NCBI GenBank assembly: GCA_964023275.1
Contig: OZ029920.1
Coordinates: forward strand, 2,891,956 to 2,955,955
Length of the DNA stretch: 64,000 nucleotides
From: Norana najaformis
Lineage: Eukaryota > Annelida > Clitellata > Crassiclitellata > Hormogastridae
Direction: 5' to 3'
The translations under genes and the position numbers were made by a program. Below are positions 23,346 through 33,773 of this stretch, one piece after another. Below the pieces are notes generated by a model, which searched no databases, was not told where the DNA came from, and worked only from the letters and a program-made list of their open reading frames with translations. Numbering within the stretch: position 1 is the first letter of the stretch; each line of letters begins with the position of its first letter.

Positions 23346-23487
23346 ACTACACACAACTCACTGTATATATCAGCCCATACACGAAGACGCTTAGACACCT
23401 TTAAATTGGATTTTACAAAATTATATATTCCAAGTTTCATCGTTAAATTATAATGTTAAGTTTACGATTGTAACTGATATACAGAAT

Positions 23488-23960
23488 AAGGTCGATGTTA
23501 ACGGCCATGACAGCCGTAAGATGTCAGTTAACACTGTGCAGGGACCGCGATTTGTATGTTACTTGGTGGGTTGTGGTGGCCCCAACGCAATTTTATGATC
23601 ATATATCTACCTACATATCTACCCCTTCTACTTTTGATGTAGGCTAAAAATGTTTGTTCAGTACCATCTCTGCCCCTGTAGTATCCGTTCTCTCAAATTA
23701 AGGCTCAGTATTGGCTGCTTTGACAGGGAGGCAACGATGTATAAAGCTCTGTCTCGGGGTCTGACTTCCGTTTCCACTGGTCGCTGGTTGGGCAACGTCC
23801 TAAGGATGGCTTTTTCTCAGAACAGGGTTCGTTCCTTAACCCGAAATAGTCGTTCCCTTTTGTGACATCTGTTACTCTGCGGAGTCTGATAGTGCGGTCC
23901 GATTCGGAACGGATTTTCTGATTAAAATCAGCACTGTTCCTCTCCAAGACTTACAAGTGT
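23488..23960 (+). repeat. Module P copy 10 (long)
   Basis: A nearly full copy: 'GTTAACGGCCATGACAGCCG', 'ACTTGGTGGGTTGTGGTGG', 'GTCGCTGGTTGGGCAACGTC', 'AGAACAGGGTTCGTTCC', 'CGAAATAGTCGTTCCC'. It gives the best view of the second half of P with 61178. Confidence 0.75.
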
Positions 23961-24129
23961 TAGTCATGTCTTGTCTTGTGTTCAACCGTCCTCGAGTCGA
24001 GGATTGATTGCAGCACGGACAATTCGGTAATAAACTGTGGTAATAAACCGTAATATTTTAGACACCGCTTTTAAGCATGTAGTTGTTCCTATTATTAATA
24101 GGCGGTCGCTGTGCGTTTGAAGTTGCTAT

Positions 24130-24362
24130 ATATTACATGAGTTCAACCATCTTTGAGCCGAGTATTGGCTGCATGACGGATAATCCTTTACCACGTGCGT
24201 CTGTTCCTCGTCTCTTGTTAAACTGATAGAACGAATATTCGGTCAAGGGCTTTATTCTGTCTGAACACATCATCTTGGGTCTTCCCCGAGCTCGGGATCC
24301 AGGTATTGTGCCTTGGATGATCTCTTTCTCAAAGCAGTCTCCACTCTTTCGTAGCACATGCC
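24130..24362 (-). mobile_element. LINE C-terminal fragment (RTE-like), minus strand
   Basis: On the minus strand from 24357 down, 'VLRKSGDCFEKEIIQGTIPG' and 'SRARGRPKMMCSDRIKPLTE' match the common LINE tail pattern GRPxxxWxDDIxxW. The WxDD part is decayed. About 70 residues remain, with no 3' tail seen. Confidence 0.6.
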
Positions 24363-24621
24363 CGAATTATGAATGCTTCCTCTTTTTGAATAGTTAGTAG
24401 TTAAGGCAAACTTAGTGCAGCTGAGAGAAACATTTACGATTGAATTAATACGTGATAATTACTATAATACATGAGAACCTTTTGAAATATAAAGTATTTC
24501 AAACGACACATGTATAATAGCAAACGCAAACAAATATTTAGTACTCATTTATCCATTGCTCAAACGAAGATAACCATAGTTCCATATTCTTGCCTAATTT
24601 AATTATATTATTCTACAGAAT

Positions 24622-24850
24622 GTAGGATGCGGTGGTGTAGGGGTATGTTCTGTGCTTTGTGAGCGGATGGTCGCGGGTTCGAATCAGCCTCAAGCCACTG
24701 CCTATCGACCTTTGACAAGTTGGTCACCCCCAAATATATTATTGTCTCTGAGGAAAGCAGCGGGAAAACACGTCACCCATCGCATTCTTGGGTAACATAA
24801 GAAGCCTGTGCACCCGCCAACGAGTAGACAACTTATTGTCATTAGTAGTA
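24622..24850 (+). mobile_element. tRNA-derived SINE, copy 1
   Basis: Box A 'GGTGGTGTAGGGGTATG' and box B 'GGTCGCGGGTTCGAATC' are spaced as in a tRNA. A core follows with 'CGACCTTTGACAAGTTGGTC' and 'CTCTGAGGAAAGCAGCGGG'. It is the same family as 47921, but more diverged. The tail lacks the ATC repeat and the target-site duplication is not visible. Confidence 0.8.
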
Positions 24851-24879
24851 GTTACCTTGGGTTTCTAGTGTAATCTGAC

Positions 24880-25250
24880 ACTCGGGTTTGAGAAATGAGA
24901 GGCACTTGAAACGTCGTAACAGGGAATTATTAACAGTTATTAGTAGTAGTACCCAGTTTCTACGGACTTCCTTTGGCTGACGGATTGATTAAAGTCGACC
25001 CTATTTTACCTTTTTATTACGGTATTTTTGTAGAATTTATTCGTTAAAGGGGTATAATTATTATGAGGAAGCCCATATTAAATATCCATTCGTTGTAAGA
25101 TACGTTACGGTCGGCTAACGACATTGGCAGCAATGTACAATGTTGCCAAACATGCCGTACAACGAATAATGGGTTGCGATTAGACACCTTTAAATTGGAT
25201 TTTCTAAGTTTATATATTCATCATTTCTCTTTCAAACGCTAATTGATATA
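24880..25250 (+). repeat. Module F copy
   Basis: 'GTTAAAGGGGTATAATTATT', 'TTGGCAGCAATGTACAATG' and 'CGATTAGACACCTTTAAATT'. It leads to module P at 25277. Confidence 0.6.
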
Positions 25251-25276
25251 ATGATATAAACGACTATAACGTGTCT

Positions 25277-25766
25277 GATAAGGTCGATGTTAACGGCCAT
25301 GACAGCCGTGAGATGTCACTAAACACAATGCAGAAGCCGCGATTTGTACGTTACTTAGTGGAAAGGGGTGACTCCAACCCAGTTCTATGTCTTCAGCCAC
25401 CCACAAACCCACTCCTTTGTACTTTAGGTATAGGGTAGAGTGGACGTGCCGTAACATCTTTGCCCAATGTTGTCCGTTCTCTCAAAAGAAGTTTCAGCAT
25501 TGGCCGCTTCCTTAACGGATGCCAAACTGTAAAGATCTGTCTCGGGATAATACTCTGTCTCTGCCGCGGTCGCCGGATGAGCAACGTCCTGAGGATGGCA
25601 TTTGCTCAGAACAGGCAACATTCGTTCCATTTTTGTATTAACTGCGGGCTTTGTATTCACCCATTCTACACATCGTAACCCGTGCGTTGGTCATTGGCCA
25701 GAAGGATTTAAACTGGGTGGTCATTTCGATTCGACTCTACCTCCTTCGCGGTCGCCGGATGGGCAA
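25277..25766 (+). repeat. Module P copy 11, with internal partial duplication
   Basis: 'GTTAACGGCCATGACAGCCG' to 'GGCAACATTCGTTCC', then a second entry into the middle of P ('CGCGGTCGCCGGATGGGCAA') at 25747. The 'GCGGTCGCCGGATG' block therefore occurs twice, about 180 bp apart. The second copy is split by the insert at 25767. Confidence 0.65.
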
Positions 25767-26362
25767 TGTTGTCACGTTCGAGCCTTCGGAAACGCACGTG
25801 TCAGCCTGTGGTGTACCTTCAACAGACCGGAGTATGGTGGGAGAAGCAGGAAGACGCCGCTCGCGAAGGCCACCATACGGCACGAAATCCGATCAGAGGA
25901 AACGACAACGCTCCGCAAGGACCCTACCACTCCTCTCCATCCCCACGACCACCTAAACCCGCGGACTGGGGAAACGACAGAATGACAAATCTCGCGCATT
26001 GAGAATGAATTAAACAGGGCGGACTCGAAGGGGCTTCATACCCAGTTAAATGGTAATCTGTCAAGGATCCTGGGAGGCAATGTTAACTGGGCCACCCTGG
26101 TAGCCAATCGAGAATGGAACGCTGGATAGAGATCGGTTCGGACTCACGCGTCGAAGTAACATCATTGGCCTGTTCTCACACAGATTCCGAGACTGTGACG
26201 CTTCGTACCAGATTCGTTGAGAACTTCGCTAGATTTAGAAATAGTTATTTAGGCGTAGGCTGTAGTTTCTTCGTTAGTTTCAAATTAAAGAATAAACCTC
26301 CGTTTCTAGATTGAATGTGACGCGCCCTCTAGAGGCCAGGACGGCAGATTGTGAGGGTCGCG
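25767..26362. mobile_element. Candidate solo LTR or other GC-rich insertion in module P
   Basis: Module P is broken between 'GCCGGATGGGCAA' and 'AACGTCCTGAGGATGGCC', adjacent in intact copies. The insert starts TGTTGTC and ends near GCGACA, contains an AATAAA signal near 26290, and is of LTR size at about 600 bp. These traits fit a solitary LTR of an old LTR-retrotransposon. I cannot show a clean target-site duplication, so another element type is possible. Confidence 0.35.
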
Positions 26363-26600
26363 ACAAACGTCCTGAGGATGGCCTTTACTCAGAACAGTGA
26401 TCGTTCCTTTACCCGCAATAGTCGTTCCCTTTCTGCGTACCTTCTTAAATGCAGCCACTTCACCATTATCCCAGATCTCGTAACGTTGGAACTATCGGCT
26501 ACTAATCTGAAACACAAGTTCACTAAGGTCGTATGAAAAGTCACAACGATTTGCCGTGTTTTTCTTAGCCTCGGCATACGAGGGCAGTCACCAGTCCTAT
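26363..26600 (+). repeat. Module P copy 11, continuation
   Basis: 'AACGTCCTGAGGATGGCC', 'CAGTGATCGTTCCTTTACCC', 'GCAATAGTCGTTCCCTTTCT', then 'AGATCTCGTAACGTTGGAAC'. This resumes the module across the insert at 25767. Confidence 0.7.
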
Positions 26601-26929
26601 TCACATTAATAATATAAATTCTAAATGTTATTCTTATGTAGTAGTATCCATTAAATAACGATATCTAATGGCTTGTCAGGGTCGCTGATGTCGACCTACT
26701 CTTACCATCTCACTAAATTAAACAGGGAGAAATTATCAATGACATTTTTTTCTGAATTCAGACACCTTTATTTCTCTGTGCAAAGTTCTTTTAAAAATTA
26801 ATCGAATCCCACGTTTAACAACTTAACGCTCCCAAGGCTGCTGATATCAACGTTAGCTTGGGTTTCTAGTCTAATTCGAAACCTGTGTTTGAGTGAAAAG
26901 AGGAATCTGTAATGTCAGAAAAGAATATT

Positions 26930-27215
26930 AAAGCAGTCAAAACCCTAAATATTATTAGTATTATTAGTTCCTGGGACTTCTTACGGCGGCCGGAAACGTG
27001 ACGTCGACCGTGTCTAACCTTACTATAACAGTATTTATAAACATAATATTCGCCTGAATAGATATATTATAACGATTTTTTGTAAGATTAGTTACAATAG
27101 GCTCCAACTGACAGCCGTGTACGATGTCCCTAAACAAACCGTACTACAAATATTTGGTTGCGCGTAAACACCTTAAAAATCGGTTGAAAAGTATTATGTA
27201 TGGCTCATCTTTGTT
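26930..27215 (+). repeat. Module F copy
   Basis: 'AAACCCTAAATATTATTAGT', 'ACTGACAGCCGTGTACGATG', 'GCGCGTAAACACCTTAAAAA'. An S element was inserted just after its 'GTTCAATAGTTGTTTG' end. Confidence 0.6.
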
Positions 27216-27229
27216 CAATAGTTGTTTGT

Positions 27230-27342
27230 GACTCCGCCACTGCATTGTTTGGGGGTAGTGCCAGTCCCAAGCCTGGATAATGGAGGAGGGCGACGGCAAC
27301 GGCCTTTGATGCCATAAGCTGTCGTTAAACTGATGAACTACT
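27230..27342 (-). mobile_element. S element with 13-bp target-site duplication
   Basis: A 113-bp copy flanked by AATAGTTGTTTGT at 27217-27229 and again at 27343-27355. In S orientation (minus strand) it runs AGTAGTTCATCAG, CAGCTTATGGCATCAAAGG, CTTGGGACTGGCACTACCC, GCAGTGGCGGAGTC. The variable-length target duplication (10, 13, 14 bp at three copies) fits retroposition by a LINE. I see no convincing pol III boxes, no poly-A and no known SINE head, so the family is unplaced. Confidence 0.85.
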
Positions 27343-27384
27343 AATAGTTGTTTGTTCCAAGACCTTCCAGTGAGAGGCACTCGA

Positions 27385-27585
27385 TTTCAACGGCCATGAC
27401 AGCCGTAAGATGTCACTAAACACTTTGCAGAGACCACGATTTGTATGATACTTGGTGGAGCGGGGTGACTCCAACCCAGTTGTATGCCAAGGGCCACCCA
27501 CATCACGACCCCTTCCACTTCTGTTTAAGGCTAGAATGCCATTCTTTATCATGCCTGTCCCGCAGTGTCCGTTCTCTCAAATGAA
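27385..27585 (+). repeat. Module P copy 12
   Basis: 'AACGGCCATGACAGCCGTAA', 'ATACTTGGTGGAGCGGGGTG', 'AGTGTCCGTTCTCTCAAATG'. It ends at a partial + strand S-like right half at 27583-27642 ('CTTTATCCAGACTGGGGACT'). Confidence 0.7.
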
Positions 27586-27828
27586 GGTTCTTTATCCAGA
27601 CTGGGGACTGGCACTATCCCCAAATAAGGCAGTGGCGGAGTTTACAATGTGCCTTTAAACAAATGAATTACAGAAATTAAACCACAGAATTGGGAAGCCG
27701 GGCAACAGATGCAACCCATGATCCTCGATGTCGATGTCTGTTCAACGAGGAAATGCCATCTGCCTCTCCGGAACATTGTCATCATGGTCTGAACCCTCTG
27801 ATGAACTAATTTGAAGTCAACCTGCAGA

Positions 27829-28085
<257 letters not shown>

Positions 28086-29225
28086 AGAATTTCTTTTCAA
28101 ATGAAGAACGACAATAGAGTAAGTCAGCATTACATAGAGAGAAGCAAACAGTAGCTGTCCTAAGCGTGTTTGCAACGCCATTCATATGTTAGGCCTATAG
28201 AACCTTACTTCAATCGAAGAAATTTTTGAAGTAACCTAGCCTAGTTCGCCTTAAGCGATGAGATTCATTTAATTATTTTAATTACATAATTGCATGCCCT
28301 TGTTTGTGCATTCAAAGCATTTAATATGCGTGCAAAGTCGAATCGGACGTGCGTATTATTATAATAATAATATATTATTATATTTTATATTATTATATTT
28401 ATATTATTATTTTATATTATTATCGCAAGGCTGCTATGGAACCTTTTTCGTTAGACAGGCTTATGGGATCTAAAATTTCGAGGACACATAATTCAATGCT
28501 TTTACTGATCCTTAAGTAAAGATTTTGCCAATTTATGCTTAATTTATGCGCATTAACGCCGACTTCAAGTGCTCCAATTGTTGTGGGCACTTCAACTTTG
28601 GGCTATTAAATATTTGTCTGATTAATTATGCGATGTAGACACCAGACTGACGGCTGCAGAAGTGGCTTTCTGATTTGTTGTGATGGTGTTTTGCATTGTG
28701 ACTGTGTGCTGGAGATTGTAAATATACGCACACTTGTCTATAGCAACCGTATGGCCTTAACCCTGCTCAGTTTCAATGAACTTATTGGGTGAGATACTTC
28801 ACCATGGCTGACCGTTTGAATGGACGCCATGCCATTGACTTACCCGTGTACGCACCGTGCTAGCGTGAAATTAAAAATCTCGGATACAAGCCACAAATGC
28901 GAAACGGCATCCTCACCCCAAAGGCGCCTTGACGTAAGCTTTAACCAATGAGCTAACCAGGCCAGCTGAGATACCACGGCGACGATTGTGACGTCAATGT
29001 GTGTCAGGTCAAGCGAGACGCCTTGACCTACGCTTTAACCAATGTAGCCAATTAGGAGATCGAGAGCCGGTCGATGATGGGGTATAGTGTTTTCAGCCCA
29101 TTGCTCACAGTTTCGTCGGTTTGACTGTTGAATGTCATTGAATGGATCGTCGTAGAGGAAATCTGCTTTGCTTTTCGACTCTCTTAGCAATCTTTGTAAC
29201 ATTGGGTGCTTTGGAATGATAATAT
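28086..29225. other. Non-array spacer with weak SINE traces on minus
   Basis: Mostly unassigned. On the minus strand near 28920-28970, 'CCTGGTTAGCTCATTGGTTA' looks like a tRNA box A. A related piece 'TGGCTACATTGGTTAAAGCG' occurs near 29050. These suggest two decayed minus-strand SINE heads. Otherwise no gene is visible. An AT-rich TATTA tract lies at 28355-28425. Confidence 0.35.
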
Positions 29226-29229
29226 AGCC

Positions 29230-29355
29230 CAGACAGACAGACAGACACACACACAGACAGACACACAGACAGACACACACAGACAGACACACACAGACAG
29301 ACACACAGACAGACACACAGACAGACACACAGACAGGCACACAGACAGACAGACA
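29230..29355. repeat. ACAG/ACAC microsatellite
   Basis: Alternating ACAG and ACAC tetramers over about 125 bp. All open frames here are artefacts of the repeat. Confidence 0.95.
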
Positions 29356-29359
29356 TGTC

Positions 29360-30420
29360 TAACTGTTGAATAAACACTAATGAAATGCTTGTATCGTGTC
29401 GTCTAGCATCCGTTTCGGTAATTGGTCTAAAATTATTATATCACTGTCAGTAATAATTTTAATGCCATGACTGATAATTTTTTTCGATAGCCGACGGACC
29501 TCTAAAACAATATAATAATTTAAGTATGCTATAGATGAAAGCTAGTAACAGACTTATAGCAGTAGTAATATAGATTTAAAAATCAGTCATTTTTATATTT
29601 ATTATTTTATTATTTAGTACAGTTGCTTACTTAGATTCATGCTTCGTCGTTAGACAGATAAACCTTATAAACAGCAGAAAATAAATATGGAAATCATTTT
29701 TTCGCAAAACTGAACTCCATATTGATTTTACTGTAGATTACCTTATGTAAAAAATTCAGTCCAACTTAACATTCTTTTGTACCTTAAAGGAGCAACTGTA
29801 ACGTAATGTAACATGATGTAGCGTAGCCTAATGCAAACATGATGTCATGTGAAGTAATGTGATGCTATGTAATGTATATTGCTAACAATACAAGTGTTGT
29901 GTATGAGATAAAAACTTTTTTCTGTGGAAACAAGTATGACTGTTTGCGCTTTCAATTGTTTTCGCGTAATTCGATATACAATTCTTAAAAATGTTCAGCA
30001 TCTTGTAATTATAATTTACTACAAAGACCTTTGTTGAAGCCCTACAATCCTCTGTTTGTCATTGCCGTTAATCTTCGCTGCTCTTCAATGAAATCCATGA
30101 ATAATTCATCAGTTGCTTGAGGGTCATAAACAGATCTGATTGGCTCACGGTCAAAATACGTCCATTGCAATCAATGGTCCGAGCGTAAATCTAGTCAATA
30201 GTTCTCTTTCCGGTTCGACAATGATTGTGCCGCGGAGAATATCTTCTCCAGCAGTCGTTCCTGAGTTTCCACGGACGGTCTGCTGATGAGCGGATCAGTG
30301 CTTCATCACTACACAGAACTTCGGAAACTACAAAAAAAAACAATTCGAATTACGGGGGCGTCAGTATCTAGTCGATTCAACATCTATGTAGGTGATTCCA
30401 ATGTCAGTTTTCGGATTAGC
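29360..30420. other. Non-array spacer, nothing recognised
   Basis: AT-rich DNA between the tetramer tract and the duplicated block. There is a mild 'GTAATGTAACATGATGTAGC' repetition near 29798-29875. No coding region, RNA gene or transposon could be supported. Confidence 0.5.
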
Positions 30421-30767
30421 ATTTTTAAAAGTATGGGGTAATTGTCATGTTAGAGGTACGCATCACAGTTCACTATTCCGACTGTAGGAAATACATTGAT
30501 GTACACGGTTATTTGAGGAAAATTGCCCGGGTAGTTTTGTTCTAAACATATGAATTGTTACGGAATAGAAACCTTACTGTAATCCATCCAATCCGCCACT
30601 GTTGTATTTCTCTTACTATAAACACAACCCACCCTAACAGCTCCTCTGTCTCCATCCTTCTCTGGTCTCTTGGCAACCGGATGTTGGACCTCACAAGGTG
30701 TCTCTGGACAACCCCTCTGACTTGAAGCAGCGCTTGATAGTAAGCTGGTGACATGCGCTTAGCTTCT

Positions 30768-30975
30768 AATTGTAATTGTAATTGTTATTTTAATCTGACA
30801 TTTATAAAGCGCCACTTCAAGAATAGACTCATCAGAAGCGCTCCCGACCCAAACCAGTGAAACCACTGGCAAATAATACAGACTTCAGGCGCTTGCGAAA
30901 CTGCGGAAGAGACAAACTGAGGAATACTAGCCGAAGCTCTCGGGAAAGGCGATTCCAGCTATTTTTTCTAAGTAG
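30768..30975 (-). mobile_element. LINE 3' end inserted in duplicated block, minus strand
   Basis: The insert starts with a TTGTAA-type tail and 'TAAAGCGCCACTTCAAGAAT'. On the minus strand it encodes 'LSLPQFRKRLKSVLFASGF', a CR1/L2-like C-terminus. The same position in copy 2 (about 37315) is uninterrupted ('TTAGCTTTTCTGTAGCG'). It therefore inserted after the duplication, or was absent from the copied source. Confidence 0.75.
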
Positions 30976-31060
30976 CGCTTTGGCTAATTTTGAGTTAATG
31001 ATTACGATTACGAAGATTTCATCATTAGAATCAATTCCTTTCAGACGAGATCCGATCAGA

Positions 31061-31156
31061 ATGACTCTGGAGTCGTCCATCATCAAAAGGCTGCGCATCT
31101 CCAACGTCTACATCTGGGAATTTCTGGCTGAATTCTTGGGGACCTTCATCCTAATC
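31061..31156 (+). CDS. Aquaglyceroporin exon 1, copy 1
   Basis: ATG followed by 32 codons, 'MTLESSIIKRLR' then 'EFLAEFLGTFILI', and a GTAAGA donor. REFLAEFLGTF is the classic first-helix start of the family. The exon ends in phase 0, like AQP3 exon 1. This copy has W where copy 2 has R before EFLAEF. The start codon is shared with copy 2 and preceded in both by 'GATCCGATCAGA' or a close match. Confidence 0.75.
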
Positions 31157-31919
31157 GTAAGAAGATTTTCGACGCCTCTTCTAAAAACTGGGATATTCTG
31201 ACAAACTTCTTACAAAACTGTTTCTAGTTAGAAATAAATATATGCATACACAGGCACATAAATAATATAAATAAAATGTACTTTCAGTGGGATGTAGTCC
31301 AAAGGAGTGGGTGGAAATTTCCGTCTTCCCATAAATTGCCCCACGCTGTCTACGCGTAAAAAAATGAAATACAATAAAATAATATTTATATTAAAAACAA
31401 CAATAACAACAATAATAATAATCCGATGTGGCTGAGGGCAAAGCCTGATTTTCCAGATACCCTTCAACAACTCCTAGCGTAATGTTTTCCTGAGGGATTA
31501 CACGTACCTTGGTCTAGAGTTCTTCTCTTGTTTCCTTTTTTCTCAAACATCCCCGTCTAATTGTGGGCGTCTTTGTAGCTGCTCCAGACTGATCCCCTCT
31601 CAGCTGGCCTTCCGAGTCCTTCCTCGTTATGGAATTCTAAATAAACTTGTTTACTACGGGCACCTGTGCTGCTCGGTGGCTGATCTGTCAATCACGAGCT
31701 GAGCACGTGATCCATTTAAGATCAATCTGCACACGGCTTCTATAGGGCCAGCTTTCTATGCTTTAAAAATTGTAATGGTGATGGTGTTGTTGTTGAAGAT
31801 ATTTACCCTTGGATCAAACGCCCAGACGACCCTCGGCAAGGGAAAGGCTGGCCATTTCCTATCGGGTAATATCGGAAATGTCCAATTATTAACTGCAATG
31901 GTCGAAATAAGTCGCTAGT

Positions 31920-32000
31920 GTTTTTTTTAGGTAAGGTAAAGTCGACGTCAACTGCCCTGGCAGCCAAAAGATGTTCTCAAACACAGAATACCGTTGGGAT
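31920..32000 (-). repeat. Isolated array half-unit beside inverted exon 5
   Basis: 'TAAAGTCGACGTCAACTGCC' and 'GCAGCCAAAAGATGTTCTC' are the reverse-type array motif, lying 25 bp from the end of exon 5. It is the only clear array fragment in the aquaglyceroporin region and sits close to one inversion junction. Confidence 0.6.
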
Positions 32001-32024
32001 GGTCGACACAAGAAAATGTCTTAC

Positions 32025-32245
32025 CTGAAGGTTTCCGTACCCCATCCTGCCAGAGCCGTGAAAGCCCTGGGTGACAAGTCCCTGGCAGGGTTAATGGCGC
32101 AGCCGCAGTTGAGGACTAGGGACTGTGAAAGGACGACGACAAGGAGGCCCATGGCTAGCGGCATCAAAGGATTTGGCGCCGCGAAGGTGCTCTTCGTGTC
32201 GGTGATCGCCATGACGCCGAGTAGGAGCATCATCGTACCAAACAC
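32025..32245 (-). CDS. Aquaglyceroporin exon 5 (second NPA loop)
   Basis: 221 bp on the minus strand, from acceptor 'CACTACAACAG' to donor 'GTAAGACA'. It encodes 'VFGTMMLLLGVMAITDT', then 'MGLLVVVLSQSL', and 'CGCAINPARDLSPRAFTALAG'-type text. NPARD with D after R is the mark of glycerol-permeable members. It starts in phase 0 and leaves two bases, which fit the single base at the start of exon 6. The exon is open, with no damage seen. Confidence 0.9.
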
Positions 32246-32278
32246 CTGTTGTAGTGAGTAAGTAAGCAAGCCTCGTTT

Positions 32279-32335
32279 TCATTATCATCATCATCACCAT
32301 CATCATCATCGTCGTCGTCATCATCAGCAGCAGCA
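32279..32335. repeat. CAT/CAG triplet tract
   Basis: ATCATCATC-type triplets followed by CAGCAGCAGCAAC in the intron between exons 5 and 4. Confidence 0.85.
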
Positions 32336-32526
32336 ACAGAAAGAGCAACAAGAATACTTAAAAGCCTTCAGTTATTTATAGATAAGTACATTGATGCATA
32401 TATTGATTAATTTATTTAAACTTAAGTATCAAATTAACGATAATAAAAAAAAGAAATATGCGTACAATTAAAAAGTTATGTGTAAGTATGCTCATAGATG
32501 AGTGGCAGCAGACGAGAGTTACTTAC

Positions 32527-32645
32527 TTGGTCACCTAGTCCTGACCAGATGGACAGGTACTCTTGGGGGTAAGTGGCCCAGATACCAGCTGTGGCGTTAG
32601 GCCCCGTTACTTGACGAACCCTACCGTCATAGGCATCTAGGGCCT
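32527..32645 (-). CDS. Aquaglyceroporin exon 4
   Basis: 119 bp on the minus strand, from acceptor 'TTTTTCCGCAG' to donor 'GTAAGTAAC'. It encodes 'ALDAYDGRVRQVTGPNATAG' and 'WATYPQEYLSIWSGLGDQ'. The GPNATAGIWATYP stretch is typical of the loop before helix 4 in AQP3/7/9/10-like proteins. The two first bases complete a codon with the single base left by exon 3. The length equals what I recall for vertebrate AQP3 exon 4. Confidence 0.9.
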
Positions 32646-32814
32646 CTGCGGAAAAATGCAAACAAACGTCAATCATGGAAGAATTTAGTAAACATAAGAT
32701 ACGGCAAAAGACAGGAAACGTCTAAGGTATTTCACGATTGATCAGATGAATAGTTGATTAGCGAAGGTAGGGTATAAGTAGCTGTGAGGAACAATAAATC
32801 TGTAAACTCATTAG

Positions 32815-33055
32815 TCCATACATTTATTCAGGCATGCATCTATCCATCCATTCATCCGTCCGTCCATTCATCTATCCATCTGTTCATCATCCATCGATCC
32901 AGCTATCCATCGATTCATCTTTTATCCTTCAACCCATCCTTTCGTTCATCAACCCATCCATAAATTGATCCATGCGTGAATACATCCATCAATCCACTCA
33001 TCATCCATCCATCCGTCATTCCGTCCGACCATACGTCCATCCGTTGTTCCGTACA
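32815..33055. repeat. Imperfect ATCC tetramer tract
   Basis: 'CATCCATCCATTCATCCGTC'-type repeats, heavily varied, in the intron between exons 4 and 3. Confidence 0.8.
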
Positions 33056-33136
33056 ACCTTCTCTTGTTTTTACCTACTTACTTCCACTTCCACCCATCTA
33101 ACGTTATGTTCCTGAACTCATCCCAAAGCATCATAC

Positions 33137-33274
33137 TGTGGTAGACTCCATAGATGCAAGCGGATGCTGCGAAGGCTCCAAGATATTGACCCAGCAAGTA
33201 GATGGATAACTGCCGCACTTTCAGACGCCCAAGAAGAGTCATTGCTAGTGTTACAGCCGGATTAATGTGTCCAC
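33137..33274 (-). CDS. Aquaglyceroporin exon 3 (first NPA loop)
   Basis: 138 bp on the minus strand, from acceptor 'ACATTTCTCCAG' to donor 'GTATGATG'. It encodes 'GGHINPAVTLAMTLLGRLKV' and 'LGQYLGAFAASACIYGVYH'. NPA and the following helix are intact. A second GTAAGT lies further on, but using it breaks the phase with exon 4; the GTATGA donor gives VYHKALDAYDG across the junction. Exon 2, which should precede it, is not visible on the minus strand up to 33773. Confidence 0.9.
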
Positions 33275-33534
33275 CTGGAGAAATGTTACAGGGTAATATG
33301 ATGTCATTTACATGTGTTGCTAAATAAACGAACGAAGGAACGAAAGAGATCAAAAAAAGCAAGCAAGGAAGGAATGATGGAAGGAGTAAGGGAAGGAAGG
33401 AAAGACAAAAACAACGCCATCATGTTAAGCGGTAGATTTAAAAAGCTGTTTCATCTCTGAATTCTTTTGTGGTCGTGTTTGCGTCTCAACCGAATGATCC
33501 TTGGAACTCAGAACTGCTTGCCTCTGAGGAACAA

Positions 33535-33705
33535 GGCGTGTAAACCAGTGTGTTACCTTTACGTTTATGCTTCTAAGGAGTTTACACAGAGGCGTATAAG
33601 CAAGTGTAATATTCTTACCTTTAGGCTTCTGAAAATTTTTATTAGGAATGTAAACAAATGTGTGACCTTTACCTTTATGCTTCTTTACCATTCTTACCAT
33701 TTTAT
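33535..33705. repeat. Imperfect tandem repeat, about 55 bp unit, three copies
   Basis: Three related stretches carry 'ACCTTTACGTTTATGCTTCT', 'TACCTTTAGGCTTCTGAAAA' and 'ACCTTTACCTTTATGCTTCT'. They lie between inverted exon 3 and forward exon 6, where the second inversion junction must be. Confidence 0.6.
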
Positions 33706-33773
33706 CTTTTGATGATTGACTTGTAAGTATGTATCCAGATACTTAATATCGCAGTTTTTACTCCTTCTTTTAG

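Larger units (their letters stand above)
30425..31425 (+). repeat. Duplicated block, copy 1 (carries aquaglyceroporin exon 1)
   Basis: Aligns with 36808-37739 over almost its whole length, in the same orientation. Shared landmarks are 'CTAAACATATGAATTGTTAC', 'TCTCTTACTATAAACACAAC', 'TGACTTGAAGCAGCGCTTG', exon 1, and 'CCCCACGCTGTCTA' in intron 1. This copy has one 'CTCTGTCTCCATCCTT' unit where copy 2 has ten. It also holds a minus-strand LINE 3' end (30768-30975) that copy 2 lacks. Confidence 0.85.

Noticed and set aside
25602-26002. Several overlapping open frames at 25.6-26.0 kb as a gene
   Set aside because: They lie across module P and a GC-rich insert, in many frames at once, with no family match. 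GC-rich sequence has few stops by chance.
29035-29377. Cys/Val/Ser-rich frames (VCVSVCVSVC)
   Set aside because: Translation of the ACAG/ACAC tetramer tract.
33082-33136. Longer form of aquaglyceroporin exon 3 ending at GTAAGT (33081)
   Set aside because: Its phase does not fit exon 4. The GTATGA donor gives a 138-bp exon and a natural VYHKALDAYDG junction.
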